A DNA stretch of 64,000 nt from Methylotenera sp. (GTDB taxonomy: Bacteria; Pseudomonadota; Gammaproteobacteria; Burkholderiales; Methylophilaceae). Below the pieces are notes generated by a model that had not been told where the DNA came from, searched no databases, and saw only the letters and a program-made list of their open reading frames with translations. The DNA lies in the NCBI RefSeq assembly GCF_013141425.1, contig NZ_JABFRA010000019.1, positions 1-64,000 of the forward strand. The letters run 5' to 3'. Positions 23,240 to 36,666 of this stretch are shown piece by piece. The first letter of the stretch is position 1, and every line of letters begins with the position of its first letter. A program made the translations under genes and the position numbers.

Positions 23240-23884
23240 TTATAACCGAAGGTGAGTAAGTGCTAACACTTTGTCGATGCGATAATCCACAAAATTTGGT
23301 TTTTGCTGCTTTTTTGTCACCCAAATCGTTGTCATACCTAATCGTTTGGCGGTCATGAGCGCCGGTAAGCTGTCTTCAAGCATGACGCAATCGCTGGCCT
23401 TTGCGTGTATGGTTTTGAGTAACATTTGAAAGCCACGAACAGATGGTTTTCCATGATATTTAGTGGATTCCACACTAAATATCAGCTCAAAACAGTCGCT
23501 AATGCCCAATATGTCGAGTACTCGCAAGGCGTAGTTGCGAGGTGCGTTTGTGAATACTAACTTACGTCCTGGAAGGCTTTGCAATAGATGTCGTAAGCGT
23601 TTAACTTCTAGCACCATCTCAGGCAAGTTATGTAGCTTGTGGGTATCTTCAAGAAAATGATGTGGGCTAGTACCATGATGCCTCATTAAGCCTTTAAGCG
23701 TTGCACCATAAATGCGCCAGTAATGCTGGCGTAAATGATGTGCAGCTGATTCATCTAGGCTTAAATGGTCCATAATATATTCCGTCATGGTGCGGTTCAT
23801 TACGGGAAAGATATGTGCCGAAGCATTATGTAATGTGTCGTCTAGATCAAAAATCCAGACTTTTGATTTGTTGCTTAGTGCCAA
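23240..23884 (-). CDS. HAD-superfamily hydrolase, pyrimidine 5'-nucleotidase type
   Basis: WIFDLDDTLHNA, VFTNAPRNYA, MLEDSLPALMTAKRLGMTTIWV motifs. Confidence 0.88.
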   Translation of the reverse strand: MALSNKSKVWIFDLDDTLHNASAHIFPVMNRTMTEYIMDHLSLDESAAHHLRQHYWRIYGATLKGLMRHHGTSPHHFLEDTHKLHNLPEMVLEVKRLRHLLQSLPGRKLVFTNAPRNYALRVLDILGISDCFELIFSVESTKYHGKPSVRGFQMLLKTIHAKASDCVMLEDSLPALMTAKRLGMTTIWVTKKQQKPNFVDYRIDKVLALTHLRL

Positions 23885-23885
23885 T

Positions 23886-26460
<2,575 letters not shown>

Positions 26461-26465
26461 ATAAT

Positions 26466-26510
26466 TTGTAATATTTACAATAATATAATATTTTTATGTA
26501 AAAAATGCAA
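26466..26510 (-). promoter_or_regulatory. Putative argA promoter (-35 TTGCAT, 17-bp spacer, -10 TATATT) with adjacent palindrome TTGTAA-ATA-TTACAA
   Basis: Read on minus strand: -35 at 26510-26505, -10 at 26487-26482, palindrome 26466-26480. Confidence 0.45.
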
Positions 26511-26571
26511 ATTATATGATTGAAAAGAGTTGTTTTTACTCGAGACCTAACTCTTTGACGATTAAATGATT

Positions 26572-26799
26572 TCAGGTAATTACAGTTTTGGGATTGATAA
26601 AGTGTTGATGAAGTATCTCTTTGAGCTTTAGAAATACTTGTTCTTTGTCCATGCGATTGTTTGCCTTTAGTGCTAGTTTTTGGAGGCAACGTGCAGAGAA
26701 TACGCCAACGGTGTAAATACTTCCAGCTTTTTCGTTAGTGATTTTTATGTCAAATTCTTTTTCGGCGTACATTAGAAATTCAACAGTATCTAAGCCCAC
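26572..26799 (-). CDS. Acyl-carrier-protein-like small protein (degenerate)
   Basis: MGLDTVEFLMYAEKEFDIKITNEKAGSIYTVG resembles ACP helix II-III region, but Thr replaces the phosphopantetheine Ser. Confidence 0.6.
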   Translation of the reverse strand: MGLDTVEFLMYAEKEFDIKITNEKAGSIYTVGVFSARCLQKLALKANNRMDKEQVFLKLKEILHQHFINPKTVIT

Positions 26800-27533
26800 T
26801 AAAAGTCACCCCAAAGCGCTTGAAATGAGGCAATAGAGGTTGGCCCTGCGGTTTCTGTACGTAAAATTCTAGGACCTAAAATCACCGATTGAAAACCTAG
26901 TGAAAGTGCTAAATTAATTTCTGATTGCGATAAACCACCTTCAGCGCCAATAAGCAGCTGAATTTCGCCACTGGGTTGTGTAAGTTCGGCGATACGTTTT
27001 GCGCCGACTGGGTTAAGTAGAATACGAGTAGCTTTAGATTGGGCATTAATACTTAGCCAGTTTGCAAGCGTTTTGGGGGCTAATACTTGTGGAATAAAAG
27101 CTCGACCGCATTGCTCACAAGCTGAAATCACAATGTTTTGCCAATGCTCTAAACGTTTTTCGGCTCGTTCCGCAGAAAGTTTTACCAAGCTACGCTCAGT
27201 AGCAATGGGTTGAATGGCTTTAACGCCTAGTTCCACTGCTTTTTGTATGGAGTAATCCATGCGGTCGCCGCTCGAAATGCCTTGTAATAATGTGATGTTA
27301 AGTGGTGATTCGGTGTTCACCTCAAACGCACTCAGCACCTGTGCTAAAGTGGCATTCTTTTGTACAGAAGTCAGTTCACATTCAAAATCAAAACCGCTGC
27401 CATCAAACAGCACGAACTTATCGCCCACGCTTAAACGCATCACTTTTGCGGCGTGAATAGCGGCGTTATCAGAAAGTTTAACGGTGCTACCCTCGCGAAG
27501 TTTTTCGGGGCTGTGGAATCTAAGGTTGCTCAT
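26799..27533 (-). CDS. rsmE: 16S rRNA (uracil(1498)-N3)-methyltransferase RsmE
   Basis: LIGAEGGLSQSEINLA, LGPRILRTETAGPTSIA motifs. Confidence 0.95.
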   Translation of the reverse strand: MSNLRFHSPEKLREGSTVKLSDNAAIHAAKVMRLSVGDKFVLFDGSGFDFECELTSVQKNATLAQVLSAFEVNTESPLNITLLQGISSGDRMDYSIQKAVELGVKAIQPIATERSLVKLSAERAEKRLEHWQNIVISACEQCGRAFIPQVLAPKTLANWLSINAQSKATRILLNPVGAKRIAELTQPSGEIQLLIGAEGGLSQSEINLALSLGFQSVILGPRILRTETAGPTSIASFQALWGDF

Positions 27534-27606
27534 GGTGACAGTTTAAATAAAAAATCATAAAGTGGTAATATAAACCATTAAGAATTAATAAAACTTAAGG
27601 AAACGC

Positions 27607-28161
27607 ATGGCAAGCATCAACCCACCTGTTTGTGATTTTGGCTGGCAAGCGCCCGATTTTAATTTACCGAACATTGATGGCAGTATGGTTTCGCTTGATA
27701 CAAGCATGGGTAAAAACGGCTTGTTAGTCATGTTTATTTGTAATCACTGCCCCTATGTAAAAGCAATATTGCCAAGACTGATTAATGACGTACGTGAGCT
27801 TAAAGCGCTAGGAATTAATACAGTAGCGATTATGTCCAACGACCCCACAGACTACCAAGAAGATAGCTTTGAAAGTATGCAAAGAATCGCTAGCGAAATG
27901 AATTTCCCGTTTCCATACTTGTTAGATGAAACACAAGCGGTCGCTAAAGCTTATGATGCGGTTTGTACTCCAGACTTTTTTGGCTTGAATAATAATGGTG
28001 AATTGCAATATCGAGGCCGCTTTGATGAGTCTCGTAAAGATACAGCCCCGAATAGTACAAGAGATTTATTTCATGCAATGAAACTTGTGGCTGAAACTGG
28101 CACGGGGCCAAAGGAGCAAATTTCAAGTATCGGATGTAGTATAAAGTGGAGTGAAGTATGA
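27607..28161 (+). CDS. Thioredoxin-family/AhpC-TSA-like redoxin
   Basis: APDFNLPNIDG, FICNHCPYVKAILPRL CxxC-like motif. Confidence 0.88.
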   Translation: MASINPPVCDFGWQAPDFNLPNIDGSMVSLDTSMGKNGLLVMFICNHCPYVKAILPRLINDVRELKALGINTVAIMSNDPTDYQEDSFESMQRIASEMNFPFPYLLDETQAVAKAYDAVCTPDFFGLNNNGELQYRGRFDESRKDTAPNSTRDLFHAMKLVAETGTGPKEQISSIGCSIKWSEV

Positions 28162-29177
28162 GTAAACTTAAATGGGGCATCCTTGGGGCAGCGCGTGTTA
28201 ATGAGCGATTGCTTCCCGCAATTATTGAAGCCTCTAATTCGCGGTTGGTTGCCATCGCTAGTCGTCGAGCAGGTGCAGCAAAAGCGACACTGCAAAAATA
28301 TGCGCCTTGCTATAGCGAAAGCCTGGCTTGCTACGACGACATGGATGCCTTAATCGCAGATAAAAATGTGGAGGCTATTTACTGCCCAATGGCAAATGAG
28401 GAGCATAGAGAGTGGGCTTTGAAAGCCATTAACGCTGGCAAGCATGTATTAATTGAAAAGCCTATGGCGTTGACGGTAAACGATATTCAAGAAATTGAAG
28501 CGGCCGCCATTAAAAGCAAAGTCAAAGTGATGGAGGGCTTCATGTATCGCTTTCATCCGCAACATGCGCGTGTGCAAGAGATTGTGCAATCAGGTTTGAT
28601 TGGCGATGTGCTTTCAGCGCGCGCCAGTTATTCGTTCTTAATGAAGCAGCCACGCATGTACCGCATCAACCGAAACATAGCACAGGGTGGTGGCGCGCTG
28701 TGGGACATTGGCCCCTATGCGATACATTCACTCCGGTGGTGTTTTGGCTTAGAACCTATTTCTACTATTGCGCATGCTAAATTGAATGAACATGGCGCCG
28801 ATATTGTCACTAGCGGTGTATTAGATTTTGGCAACGACGCGGAAGGTCGCGCACGTTTTGGTCATTTTGACATTAGCTTTGAGCGTAGCCGCAAATCAGA
28901 ATATGAAATCATCGGCACCAAAGGTTGGGTAAAGTGCCATGCGGCTTGGGTGTTTCAAAACGATGTACCAGTGATTTCATGGGCTTTAGAAGATGGTAAA
29001 TACGCCGAAGAGCGTTTTGCGCCTAGCAACCATTTTGTGCTGGAAATTGAGCACTTTAGTGATTGTGTCTTAAGTAATAAACCAACGTTCTTGACTTTTG
29101 CCGATGCTAAAGCGAATTGCGCTGCCCTCCAAGCCAGTATTGATGCGGCTTCTGGCGGCTTAAAAGTAACTCTTTAA
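28158..29177 (+). CDS. Gfo/Idh/MocA family oxidoreductase
   Basis: WGILGAARVNERLLPAI Rossmann, GKHVLIEKPMALT, GGGALWDIGPYAIHSLRW motifs. Confidence 0.93.
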   Translation: MSKLKWGILGAARVNERLLPAIIEASNSRLVAIASRRAGAAKATLQKYAPCYSESLACYDDMDALIADKNVEAIYCPMANEEHREWALKAINAGKHVLIEKPMALTVNDIQEIEAAAIKSKVKVMEGFMYRFHPQHARVQEIVQSGLIGDVLSARASYSFLMKQPRMYRINRNIAQGGGALWDIGPYAIHSLRWCFGLEPISTIAHAKLNEHGADIVTSGVLDFGNDAEGRARFGHFDISFERSRKSEYEIIGTKGWVKCHAAWVFQNDVPVISWALEDGKYAEERFAPSNHFVLEIEHFSDCVLSNKPTFLTFADAKANCAALQASIDAASGGLKVTL

Positions 29178-29199
29178 TCATCATCTATTATAAAATATA

Positions 29200-30060
29200 T
29201 TAAGGCTCATTTCTAACACGTAAGAAACTTGCGAACTTTGGTTTGCCAGTTTTGGTGATGTCGCGATACGTATAAGTCACTGTACTACCAATTTTTGGTG
29301 GATTTTCGCGTTGTGCATCGGTAAAGCCTGTGCCAAGTTTAAAGCGAATGCCTTCTAAGGTTTCAACGACAAGTGCGCCTAGTTTGCCTTTATATTTACC
29401 TCGTCCTGGCGTGTGAGCAATCACCTTGGCTTCAGCATCTAATAGCGGCTTTACCTTAAGTAGAACGTCACTGCGGCCCGTGATGTATTCTGCATCTGCA
29501 CGATGTAGCATTAAACCTTCGCCGCCCTGCGCGACCACTTGTTTAAGTTGCTTGTTAAGCGTGGCTTCGTCGTTTACTTGGTATTGCTTTACTGCTTTTA
29601 GGTGCGGAACATTGGCTTGTTTAACGATTTCTGTAATGCGTTTCGCTCGCTCGGCAAACGTACCTGTTGCGTTTGGTAGTTCAAATACCATGTAAGAGAT
29701 GCTGCGCCACTCTTCGTCCATCGGCACGTCTTTTCTCACCGCGCCAGAAAGCGCATCAAACTTGCCATGGCCAAGCCACAGTTCGCCATCAAGTGGCATT
29801 TTTGGTAAACCTTTTGTGAACCATGTTGGCGCTGCAATGACGCGTCCTGTTCGCGTGTGGAAAATGCTTCCATCCCACACAGCACGCACGCCATCGTATT
29901 TTTCACTCACTAAATATTGTTTTACATCGATGCCGCGCTGATAAACCTGCGCTAGTAGCACATTGTTGTCGCTTTGCTTGGCTAGGCTTTGCGTGGTGAA
30001 TAGTGCAGTTATCATCAAGCCTGCGATAGTGAATAAAAATATTAGACGAGTAAGTTTCAT
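29200..30060 (-). CDS. ATP-dependent DNA ligase, periplasmic Lig E-type
   Basis: N-terminal signal peptide; VSEKYDGVRAVWDG motif I, GEGLMLHRAD, LLKVKPLLDAEAKVI, OB-fold C-terminus. Confidence 0.9.
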   Translation of the reverse strand: MKLTRLIFLFTIAGLMITALFTTQSLAKQSDNNVLLAQVYQRGIDVKQYLVSEKYDGVRAVWDGSIFHTRTGRVIAAPTWFTKGLPKMPLDGELWLGHGKFDALSGAVRKDVPMDEEWRSISYMVFELPNATGTFAERAKRITEIVKQANVPHLKAVKQYQVNDEATLNKQLKQVVAQGGEGLMLHRADAEYITGRSDVLLKVKPLLDAEAKVIAHTPGRGKYKGKLGALVVETLEGIRFKLGTGFTDAQRENPPKIGSTVTYTYRDITKTGKPKFASFLRVRNEP

Positions 30061-30364
30061 CGCAATAGTTTAAAACATTATGCAAAACACTGGTGAATAT
30101 GTTGTTAGCACATCAAACAAATTATAATAAATACAACTTTCTCTATGCCAAACACCGCCTAAACCCTTGCTGAAAAAGGCTAATTAAGCAATAATTTAAT
30201 CTTTGCCAAAAAGCAGGTCATTCATCTGGCTTTTTGAAGAATTCAATCAAGGTTTTATCCGATTTTCTATAAGACTTGCAGTGATGTTCAAGCCAACGCA
30301 GTGTTTAAATAGTGAAATCGGATTCGAATCGTAAAACTACAAGTTATTTATTAGGGAGAAAACT

Positions 30365-32350
30365 ATGGCAACACGTAAAGACCTAGCCAACGCTATTCGT
30401 GCGTTATCTATGGATGCTGTACAAAAAGCTAACTCAGGCCACCCAGGTGCGCCTATGGGCATGGCTGAAATCGCTGAAGAGCTTTGGAACCACCATCTAA
30501 GCCATAACCCAAAAAATCCAAATTGGTCAAATCGCGATCGTTTCGTGCTTTCTAATGGCCACGGTTCAATGTTGATTTACTCATTGCTACACCTAACAGG
30601 TTATGCATTGCCAATGGATGAGTTAAAGACATTTCGCCAATTGCATTCTAAATGTGCTGGTCACCCAGAATACGGCTATGCACCAGGTGTTGAAACAACA
30701 ACAGGTCCATTAGGTCAAGGTATTGCAAACGGTGTTGGTTTCGCAATGGCTGAAAAATTAATGGCTGACCAATTCAACAAACCAGGTAACGAAATCGTTG
30801 ACCACAGAACATACGTGTTCTTAGGTGACGGCTGTATGATGGAAGGCGTTTCTCACGAAGCTTGTGCTTTAGCTGGTACTTGGGGCTTGGGCAAATTGAC
30901 AGCATTCTGGGATGACAACGGTATTTCTATCGATGGTCATATTGAAGGTTGGTACACAGACGATACAGCTAAACGATTTGAATCATATGGCTGGCACGTT
31001 CAATCAGTAGATGGTCATGACGTTGCTGCTATCGGTAAAGCAATTGATGCAGCTAAAAAAGTAACAGACAAACCATCATTGATTTGCTGCAAAACAGTGA
31101 TTGGTATGGGTTCACCAAACAAATCTGGTTCACATGATTGCCACGGTTCTGCATTGGGTTTAGAAGAAGTTGCAGCGACTCGTGCAAACATCGGCTGGCC
31201 ACATGAGCCATTTGTAATCCCAGCAGATGTATACGCTGGTTGGGATGCAACGGCTAAAGGTGCTGCTGCTGAAGCGGCTTGGAATGATAAATTTGCAGCA
31301 TATTCAAAAGCATTCCCAGCGGAAGCTGCTGAATACAAACGCCGCATGTCTAACGAATTGCCAGCTAACTGGAAAGCAGAAACAAACAAAATTATCGCTG
31401 CAATCAACGAAAAAGCAGAAGGTGTTGCTTCACGTAAAGCCTCACAAAACGCAATTGGTGCATTAGCGCCGTTGTTGCCAGAATTCTTAGGCGGTTCAGC
31501 AGACTTAACTGGTTCTAACTTAACATCTTGTGGTAGCTTCAAACACGTAGATGCTAAAAACCCAGGTAACTACATCTCTTACGGTGTACGTGAATTTGGT
31601 ATGGCAGCAATTATGAACGGTATGGCATTGCACGGTGGCGTATTGCCATTCGGCGGTACTTTCCATATGTTCTCAGACTACATGAAGAGCGGTATGCGTA
31701 TGTCTGCGTTGATGCATCAACGTGTAATTTATGTATTAACGCATGACTCTATCGGTCAAGGTGAAGATGGTCCAACTCACCAACCAGTAGAAAACACTTC
31801 AGGCTTACGTTACATTCCTCGTATGGATGTATGGCGTCCAGCTGATGCAACTGAAACAACAGTAGCATGGGTTGCAGCTGTTGAGCGTAAAGATGGTCCA
31901 AGTAGCTTGGTACTTTCACGTCAAAACTTGCCAGGTGTTAAACATGATGCTAAAGACTTTGATTTAATCCGTAAGGGGGGTTATGTATTCTCTGACTGTG
32001 CTGGTAAGGCAGATGTCATCATTATCGCTAACGGTTCTGAGATGGAATTAGCTGTTAAGGCAGCGGCAGAGTTGAACGCAGCAGGTACAAAAGTACGTGT
32101 GGTTTCAATGCCATCAACAAATGTATTTGACCGTCAAGATAAAGCATACAAAGACAGCGTGTTGACTGCAGGCATTAAACGCGTTGCTGTTGAAGCGGCG
32201 CACCCAGATTTCTGGCGTAAATATGTTGGTCTAGAAGGTGCTGTAGTTGGTATCGACACATTCGGTGAATCTGCACCAGGTGGCGTATTAATGAAACACT
32301 TCGGCTTTACAGTTGAAAACGTTGTAGCAACAGTTAAATCGGTGCTGTAA
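30365..32350 (+). CDS. tkt: Transketolase
   Basis: [54 protein letters not shown] motifs. Confidence 0.99.
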   Translation: MATRKDLANAIRALSMDAVQKANSGHPGAPMGMAEIAEELWNHHLSHNPKNPNWSNRDRFVLSNGHGSMLIYSLLHLTGYALPMDELKTFRQLHSKCAGHPEYGYAPGVETTTGPLGQGIANGVGFAMAEKLMADQFNKPGNEIVDHRTYVFLGDGCMMEGVSHEACALAGTWGLGKLTAFWDDNGISIDGHIEGWYTDDTAKRFESYGWHVQSVDGHDVAAIGKAIDAAKKVTDKPSLICCKTVIGMGSPNKSGSHDCHGSALGLEEVAATRANIGWPHEPFVIPADVYAGWDATAKGAAAEAAWNDKFAAYSKAFPAEAAEYKRRMSNELPANWKAETNKIIAAINEKAEGVASRKASQNAIGALAPLLPEFLGGSADLTGSNLTSCGSFKHVDAKNPGNYISYGVREFGMAAIMNGMALHGGVLPFGGTFHMFSDYMKSGMRMSALMHQRVIYVLTHDSIGQGEDGPTHQPVENTSGLRYIPRMDVWRPADATETTVAWVAAVERKDGPSSLVLSRQNLPGVKHDAKDFDLIRKGGYVFSDCAGKADVIIIANGSEMELAVKAAAELNAAGTKVRVVSMPSTNVFDRQDKAYKDSVLTAGIKRVAVEAAHPDFWRKYVGLEGAVVGIDTFGESAPGGVLMKHFGFTVENVVATVKSVL

Positions 32351-32385
32351 TTTTAGGCGCTGTAATTTAACTAGCAGCTTAGTTT

Positions 32386-32422
32386 AATAGGGCGCCTCAC
32401 GTGTGAGGTGCCCTATTTTTTT
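32386..32422 (+). terminator. Rho-independent terminator of tkt
   Basis: AGGGCGCCTCAC-GT-GTGAGGTGCCCT stem (one mismatch) followed by T-run. Confidence 0.9.
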
Positions 32423-32458
32423 ATAGTAATAGATTTAAATTTATTACTTTATAAATAA

Positions 32459-33487
<1,029 letters not shown>

Positions 33488-33568
33488 TCTATGCAATTAA
33501 ATGTCTTGGAGGTGTGCTGATACCAGCCTGCTTCTAATGGCTTTATAACAATTAAGTCGAGGAAATGA

Positions 33569-33805
33569 ATGATTACGCTGAAAGATAAAAGCACTAATCG
33601 TTGGTTAGGCCAGATCAGTTATGCCCAGTTAAAGTTTTTAAATGACGAGTTACTCGCAGAACATAAGGATGATCAGGACTATAAAATTGATCGCGACGCT
33701 TTGGACACTTTAAAAGCTCGCGGTGCTGATCTGCATCTCGCGGCAATTTTAGATAAAGCCATGGGCGATAAAGAGGAAATAGCGTTTTACTGGATAAAAT
33801 CATAA
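33569..33805 (+). CDS. Hypothetical protein, 78 aa, between gap and pgk
   Basis: Open frame with upstream GAGGAAATGA-like RBS; no recognised family. Confidence 0.65.
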   Translation: MITLKDKSTNRWLGQISYAQLKFLNDELLAEHKDDQDYKIDRDALDTLKARGADLHLAAILDKAMGDKEEIAFYWIKS

Positions 33806-33849
33806 AAATAGGTGTTTGAAAAAACATCACTTTTCGGGAGGATCAAGCG

Positions 33850-35031
33850 ATGAATGTAATTAAAATGACGGATTTAGATTTAAATGGTAAACGGGTATTG
33901 ATTCGTGCAGATTTGAATGTGCCCGTCGCTGACGGAAAAGTTACTTCAGATGCCCGCATTACAGCCTCTATGGCAACCATTGAGTACGCCTTAAAAGCAG
34001 GTGCTAAGGTGATGGTGACATCGCATTTAGGCAGACCCGAAGAAGGTGTTTATTCTGAGGAAAATTCTTTAAAACCAGTGGTTGATGTGATTTCAGCCAA
34101 ATTAGGCAAGCCAGTACGTTTGGTTAAAGACTGGGTAAATGGTGGCTTTGATGTCGCTGCCGGCGAGTTGGTGGTATTAGAAAACTGTCGATTTAACAAA
34201 GGTGAGAAAAAAAGCGTTGATGAACTGGCACAAAAATATGCCAAGTTGTGCGATATATTTGTCATGGACGCTTTTGGTACCGCGCACCGTGCAGAAGCTT
34301 CAACACACGGCGTGGCTAAATTTGCACCTGTGGCTGCAGCAGGTATATTGTTAGTGAATGAATTGGAAGCACTAACGAAAGCTTTGCTAAGCCCTGCACG
34401 CCCGATGGTGGCGATTGTGGGCGGCAGTAAAGTTTCAACGAAGTTAACCGTATTAGAAAGTTTGTCGCAGAAAGTCGACCAGTTAGTGGTGGGTGGTGGT
34501 ATTGCCAACACTTTTTTGAAGGCTGCTGGAAATGAAGTTGGTAAGTCACTTTGTGAAGATGATTTAGTGCCAGTCGCGCGCACCTTAATGGACAAAATGA
34601 CCCAAAGAGGCGCAACCATACCGATTGCGGTGGATGTGGTTTGTGGTAAAAAATTCGATGCTAATGAACCGGCCATAAGTAAAGACGTGGCTTTGGTAAC
34701 AGCAGATGATATGATTTTTGATATTGGCGCGAAATCTGCTACTGAAATAGCAGAGATCATAAAAAATGCAGGTACTGTGGTATGGAACGGGCCGGTAGGT
34801 GTGTTTGAGTTTGACCAGTTTGGTGAAGGCACAAAAACCATTGCATATGCCATTGCCAATACCAAAGCGTTTACCTTGGCAGGTGGTGGTGATACGATTG
34901 CCGCGATTCAGAAATATGGTATCGAAGATAAAGTTGATTATATTTCTACTGCAGGCGGTGCGTTTTTGGAGTTCTTAGAAGGTAAAAAATTACCTGCGGT
35001 AGAGATACTTGAGCAACGTGCAAGTGCATAA
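33850..35031 (+). CDS. pgk: Phosphoglycerate kinase
   Basis: [34 protein letters not shown] motifs. Confidence 0.99.
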   Translation: MNVIKMTDLDLNGKRVLIRADLNVPVADGKVTSDARITASMATIEYALKAGAKVMVTSHLGRPEEGVYSEENSLKPVVDVISAKLGKPVRLVKDWVNGGFDVAAGELVVLENCRFNKGEKKSVDELAQKYAKLCDIFVMDAFGTAHRAEASTHGVAKFAPVAAAGILLVNELEALTKALLSPARPMVAIVGGSKVSTKLTVLESLSQKVDQLVVGGGIANTFLKAAGNEVGKSLCEDDLVPVARTLMDKMTQRGATIPIAVDVVCGKKFDANEPAISKDVALVTADDMIFDIGAKSATEIAEIIKNAGTVVWNGPVGVFEFDQFGEGTKTIAYAIANTKAFTLAGGGDTIAAIQKYGIEDKVDYISTAGGAFLEFLEGKKLPAVEILEQRASA

Positions 35032-35055
35032 GAATTTTCGGCTAGTTTGACCTAC

Positions 35056-35082
35056 AATGGGGCTGCTAGCCCCATTTTTATT
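35056..35082 (+). terminator. Rho-independent terminator after pgk
   Basis: AATGGGGCT-GCT-AGCCCCATT plus T-run. Confidence 0.88.
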
Positions 35083-35121
35083 TGAAATTTAGAGTTTAGT
35101 TAAAGTTAAAAAGGTATTCGA

Positions 35122-36561
35122 TTGACATTACGCAAAACAAAAATAGTCGCAACGTTAGGCCCATCTTCAAACAGCGAGGAAATGCTGGCGCGCATGATTA
35201 TGGCGGGGGTAAATGTTGTGCGGCTTAATTTTTCGCACGGTAGCGCAGAAGAACATATTAATCGTGCTGAAATCGTGCGTGCCATCGCCGCTAAATTGAA
35301 TCGCCCGATTGGCGTGTTGTGCGATTTGCAAGGGCCCAAAATTCGTATTGGTAAATTTGAATTAGGCAAAATTACCTTAAAAACAGGCGATTTATTTATT
35401 TTAGATGCAGATTGCCAATTGGGGACTCAAGATCACGTTGGCTTAGACTATAAAACCCTGCCGCAAGAAGTAGCGGAAGGCACGACCCTACTCTTGGACG
35501 ATGGCCGCATTACCATGCAGGTTGATCGAGTAAAGGGCAATCAGATTCATTGTTTGGTGTTGAATGGCGGCGTGCTGAGTAATAATAAGGGTATCAATCG
35601 CCAAGGCGGTGGCTTATCGGCGGAAGCTCTCACCAAGAAAGACCGTGAAGACATTAAAACGGCTGTAGCGCTTGAAGCAGACTATATCGCAATGTCGTTT
35701 CCCAAAACGGCGCTGGATGTGGAACTAGCGCGTACTTTGGTTAAAAAAGCTGGCGGCACGGCAAGCATCATTGCAAAAATCGAGCGTGCAGAAGCGATTG
35801 ATAATTTGGAATCAATCATCGAAGCTTCTGATGCGATTATGGTTGCGCGTGGTGATTTAGGTGTTGAAGTGGGTGATGCAGCGGTGCCTGGGTTGCAAAA
35901 ACGCATGATTCGTATGGCGCGGGCGCAAAATAAGTTAGTGATTACTGCCACACAAATGATGGAGTCTATGATTACCAGCCCCATTCCAACCCGCGCTGAA
36001 GTTTCAGACGTGGCGAATGCGGTGCTGGATGGTACCGATGCCGTCATGTTGTCTGCCGAAACAGCGGCAGGCCAGTATCCGCTTGAAACGGTGCAGGCGG
36101 TGCACCGTGTGGTGATGGAGGCGGAAAAAGAATACTACATTCACCCGCATGTTCAAAAGCTAGACCAAGTGTTTGTTCGGACGGATGAGGCGATAGCGGC
36201 AGCTGCGATTTACACCGCTCAGCACTTAAAAGTTAAAGCCATTGCAGCGCTGACGCAGTCTGGCAATGCCGCACAATGGCTTTCACGTGCAGACTCTGAG
36301 ATGCCTATTTATGCACTATCGCCTGATAAATATGCACGCAGAAAATTGACTTTACATCGTGGAGTGTACCCATTCCCGATTGAGCAAGGGAATAAAAATA
36401 AAGATGAAATATTGCATGAGATGGAACAGGTTTTGTTGCAGCAAAAAGCGGTCAATTTAGGGGATTTAGTTTTACTCACCTATGGCGAACCTATCGGTAG
36501 TCCGGGTGGGACAAATACATTGAAAATCGTAAAAATTGGTGAAAACAAACAAGCCGTATAG
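35122..36561 (+). CDS. pyk: Pyruvate kinase (TTG start)
   Basis: TKIVATLGPSS, MVARGDLGVEVG, ATQMMESMI motifs. Confidence 0.98.
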   Translation: MTLRKTKIVATLGPSSNSEEMLARMIMAGVNVVRLNFSHGSAEEHINRAEIVRAIAAKLNRPIGVLCDLQGPKIRIGKFELGKITLKTGDLFILDADCQLGTQDHVGLDYKTLPQEVAEGTTLLLDDGRITMQVDRVKGNQIHCLVLNGGVLSNNKGINRQGGGLSAEALTKKDREDIKTAVALEADYIAMSFPKTALDVELARTLVKKAGGTASIIAKIERAEAIDNLESIIEASDAIMVARGDLGVEVGDAAVPGLQKRMIRMARAQNKLVITATQMMESMITSPIPTRAEVSDVANAVLDGTDAVMLSAETAAGQYPLETVQAVHRVVMEAEKEYYIHPHVQKLDQVFVRTDEAIAAAAIYTAQHLKVKAIAALTQSGNAAQWLSRADSEMPIYALSPDKYARRKLTLHRGVYPFPIEQGNKNKDEILHEMEQVLLQQKAVNLGDLVLLTYGEPIGSPGGTNTLKIVKIGENKQAV

Positions 36562-36666
36562 ATTGCTTGTACTCACATATTCTAACGATAAAGTTTTGCT
36601 AGGTTTTTACTAGGCCTTTATAATAGTTCGATTAAACCTTCAATTATTAAACCCAAAGCCGCACAC

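Noticed and set aside
31015-31542. 175-aa ORF antisense to tkt
   Set aside because: Shadow ORF, compositionally Ala/Ser-rich, no RBS seen
30365-32350. Distinct codon usage in tkt suggesting horizontal transfer
   Set aside because: Pattern fits translational selection in a highly expressed gene; no mobile element flanks seen
34050-34865. 271-aa ORF antisense to pgk
   Set aside because: Codon-bias shadow of pgk; no recognisable domain
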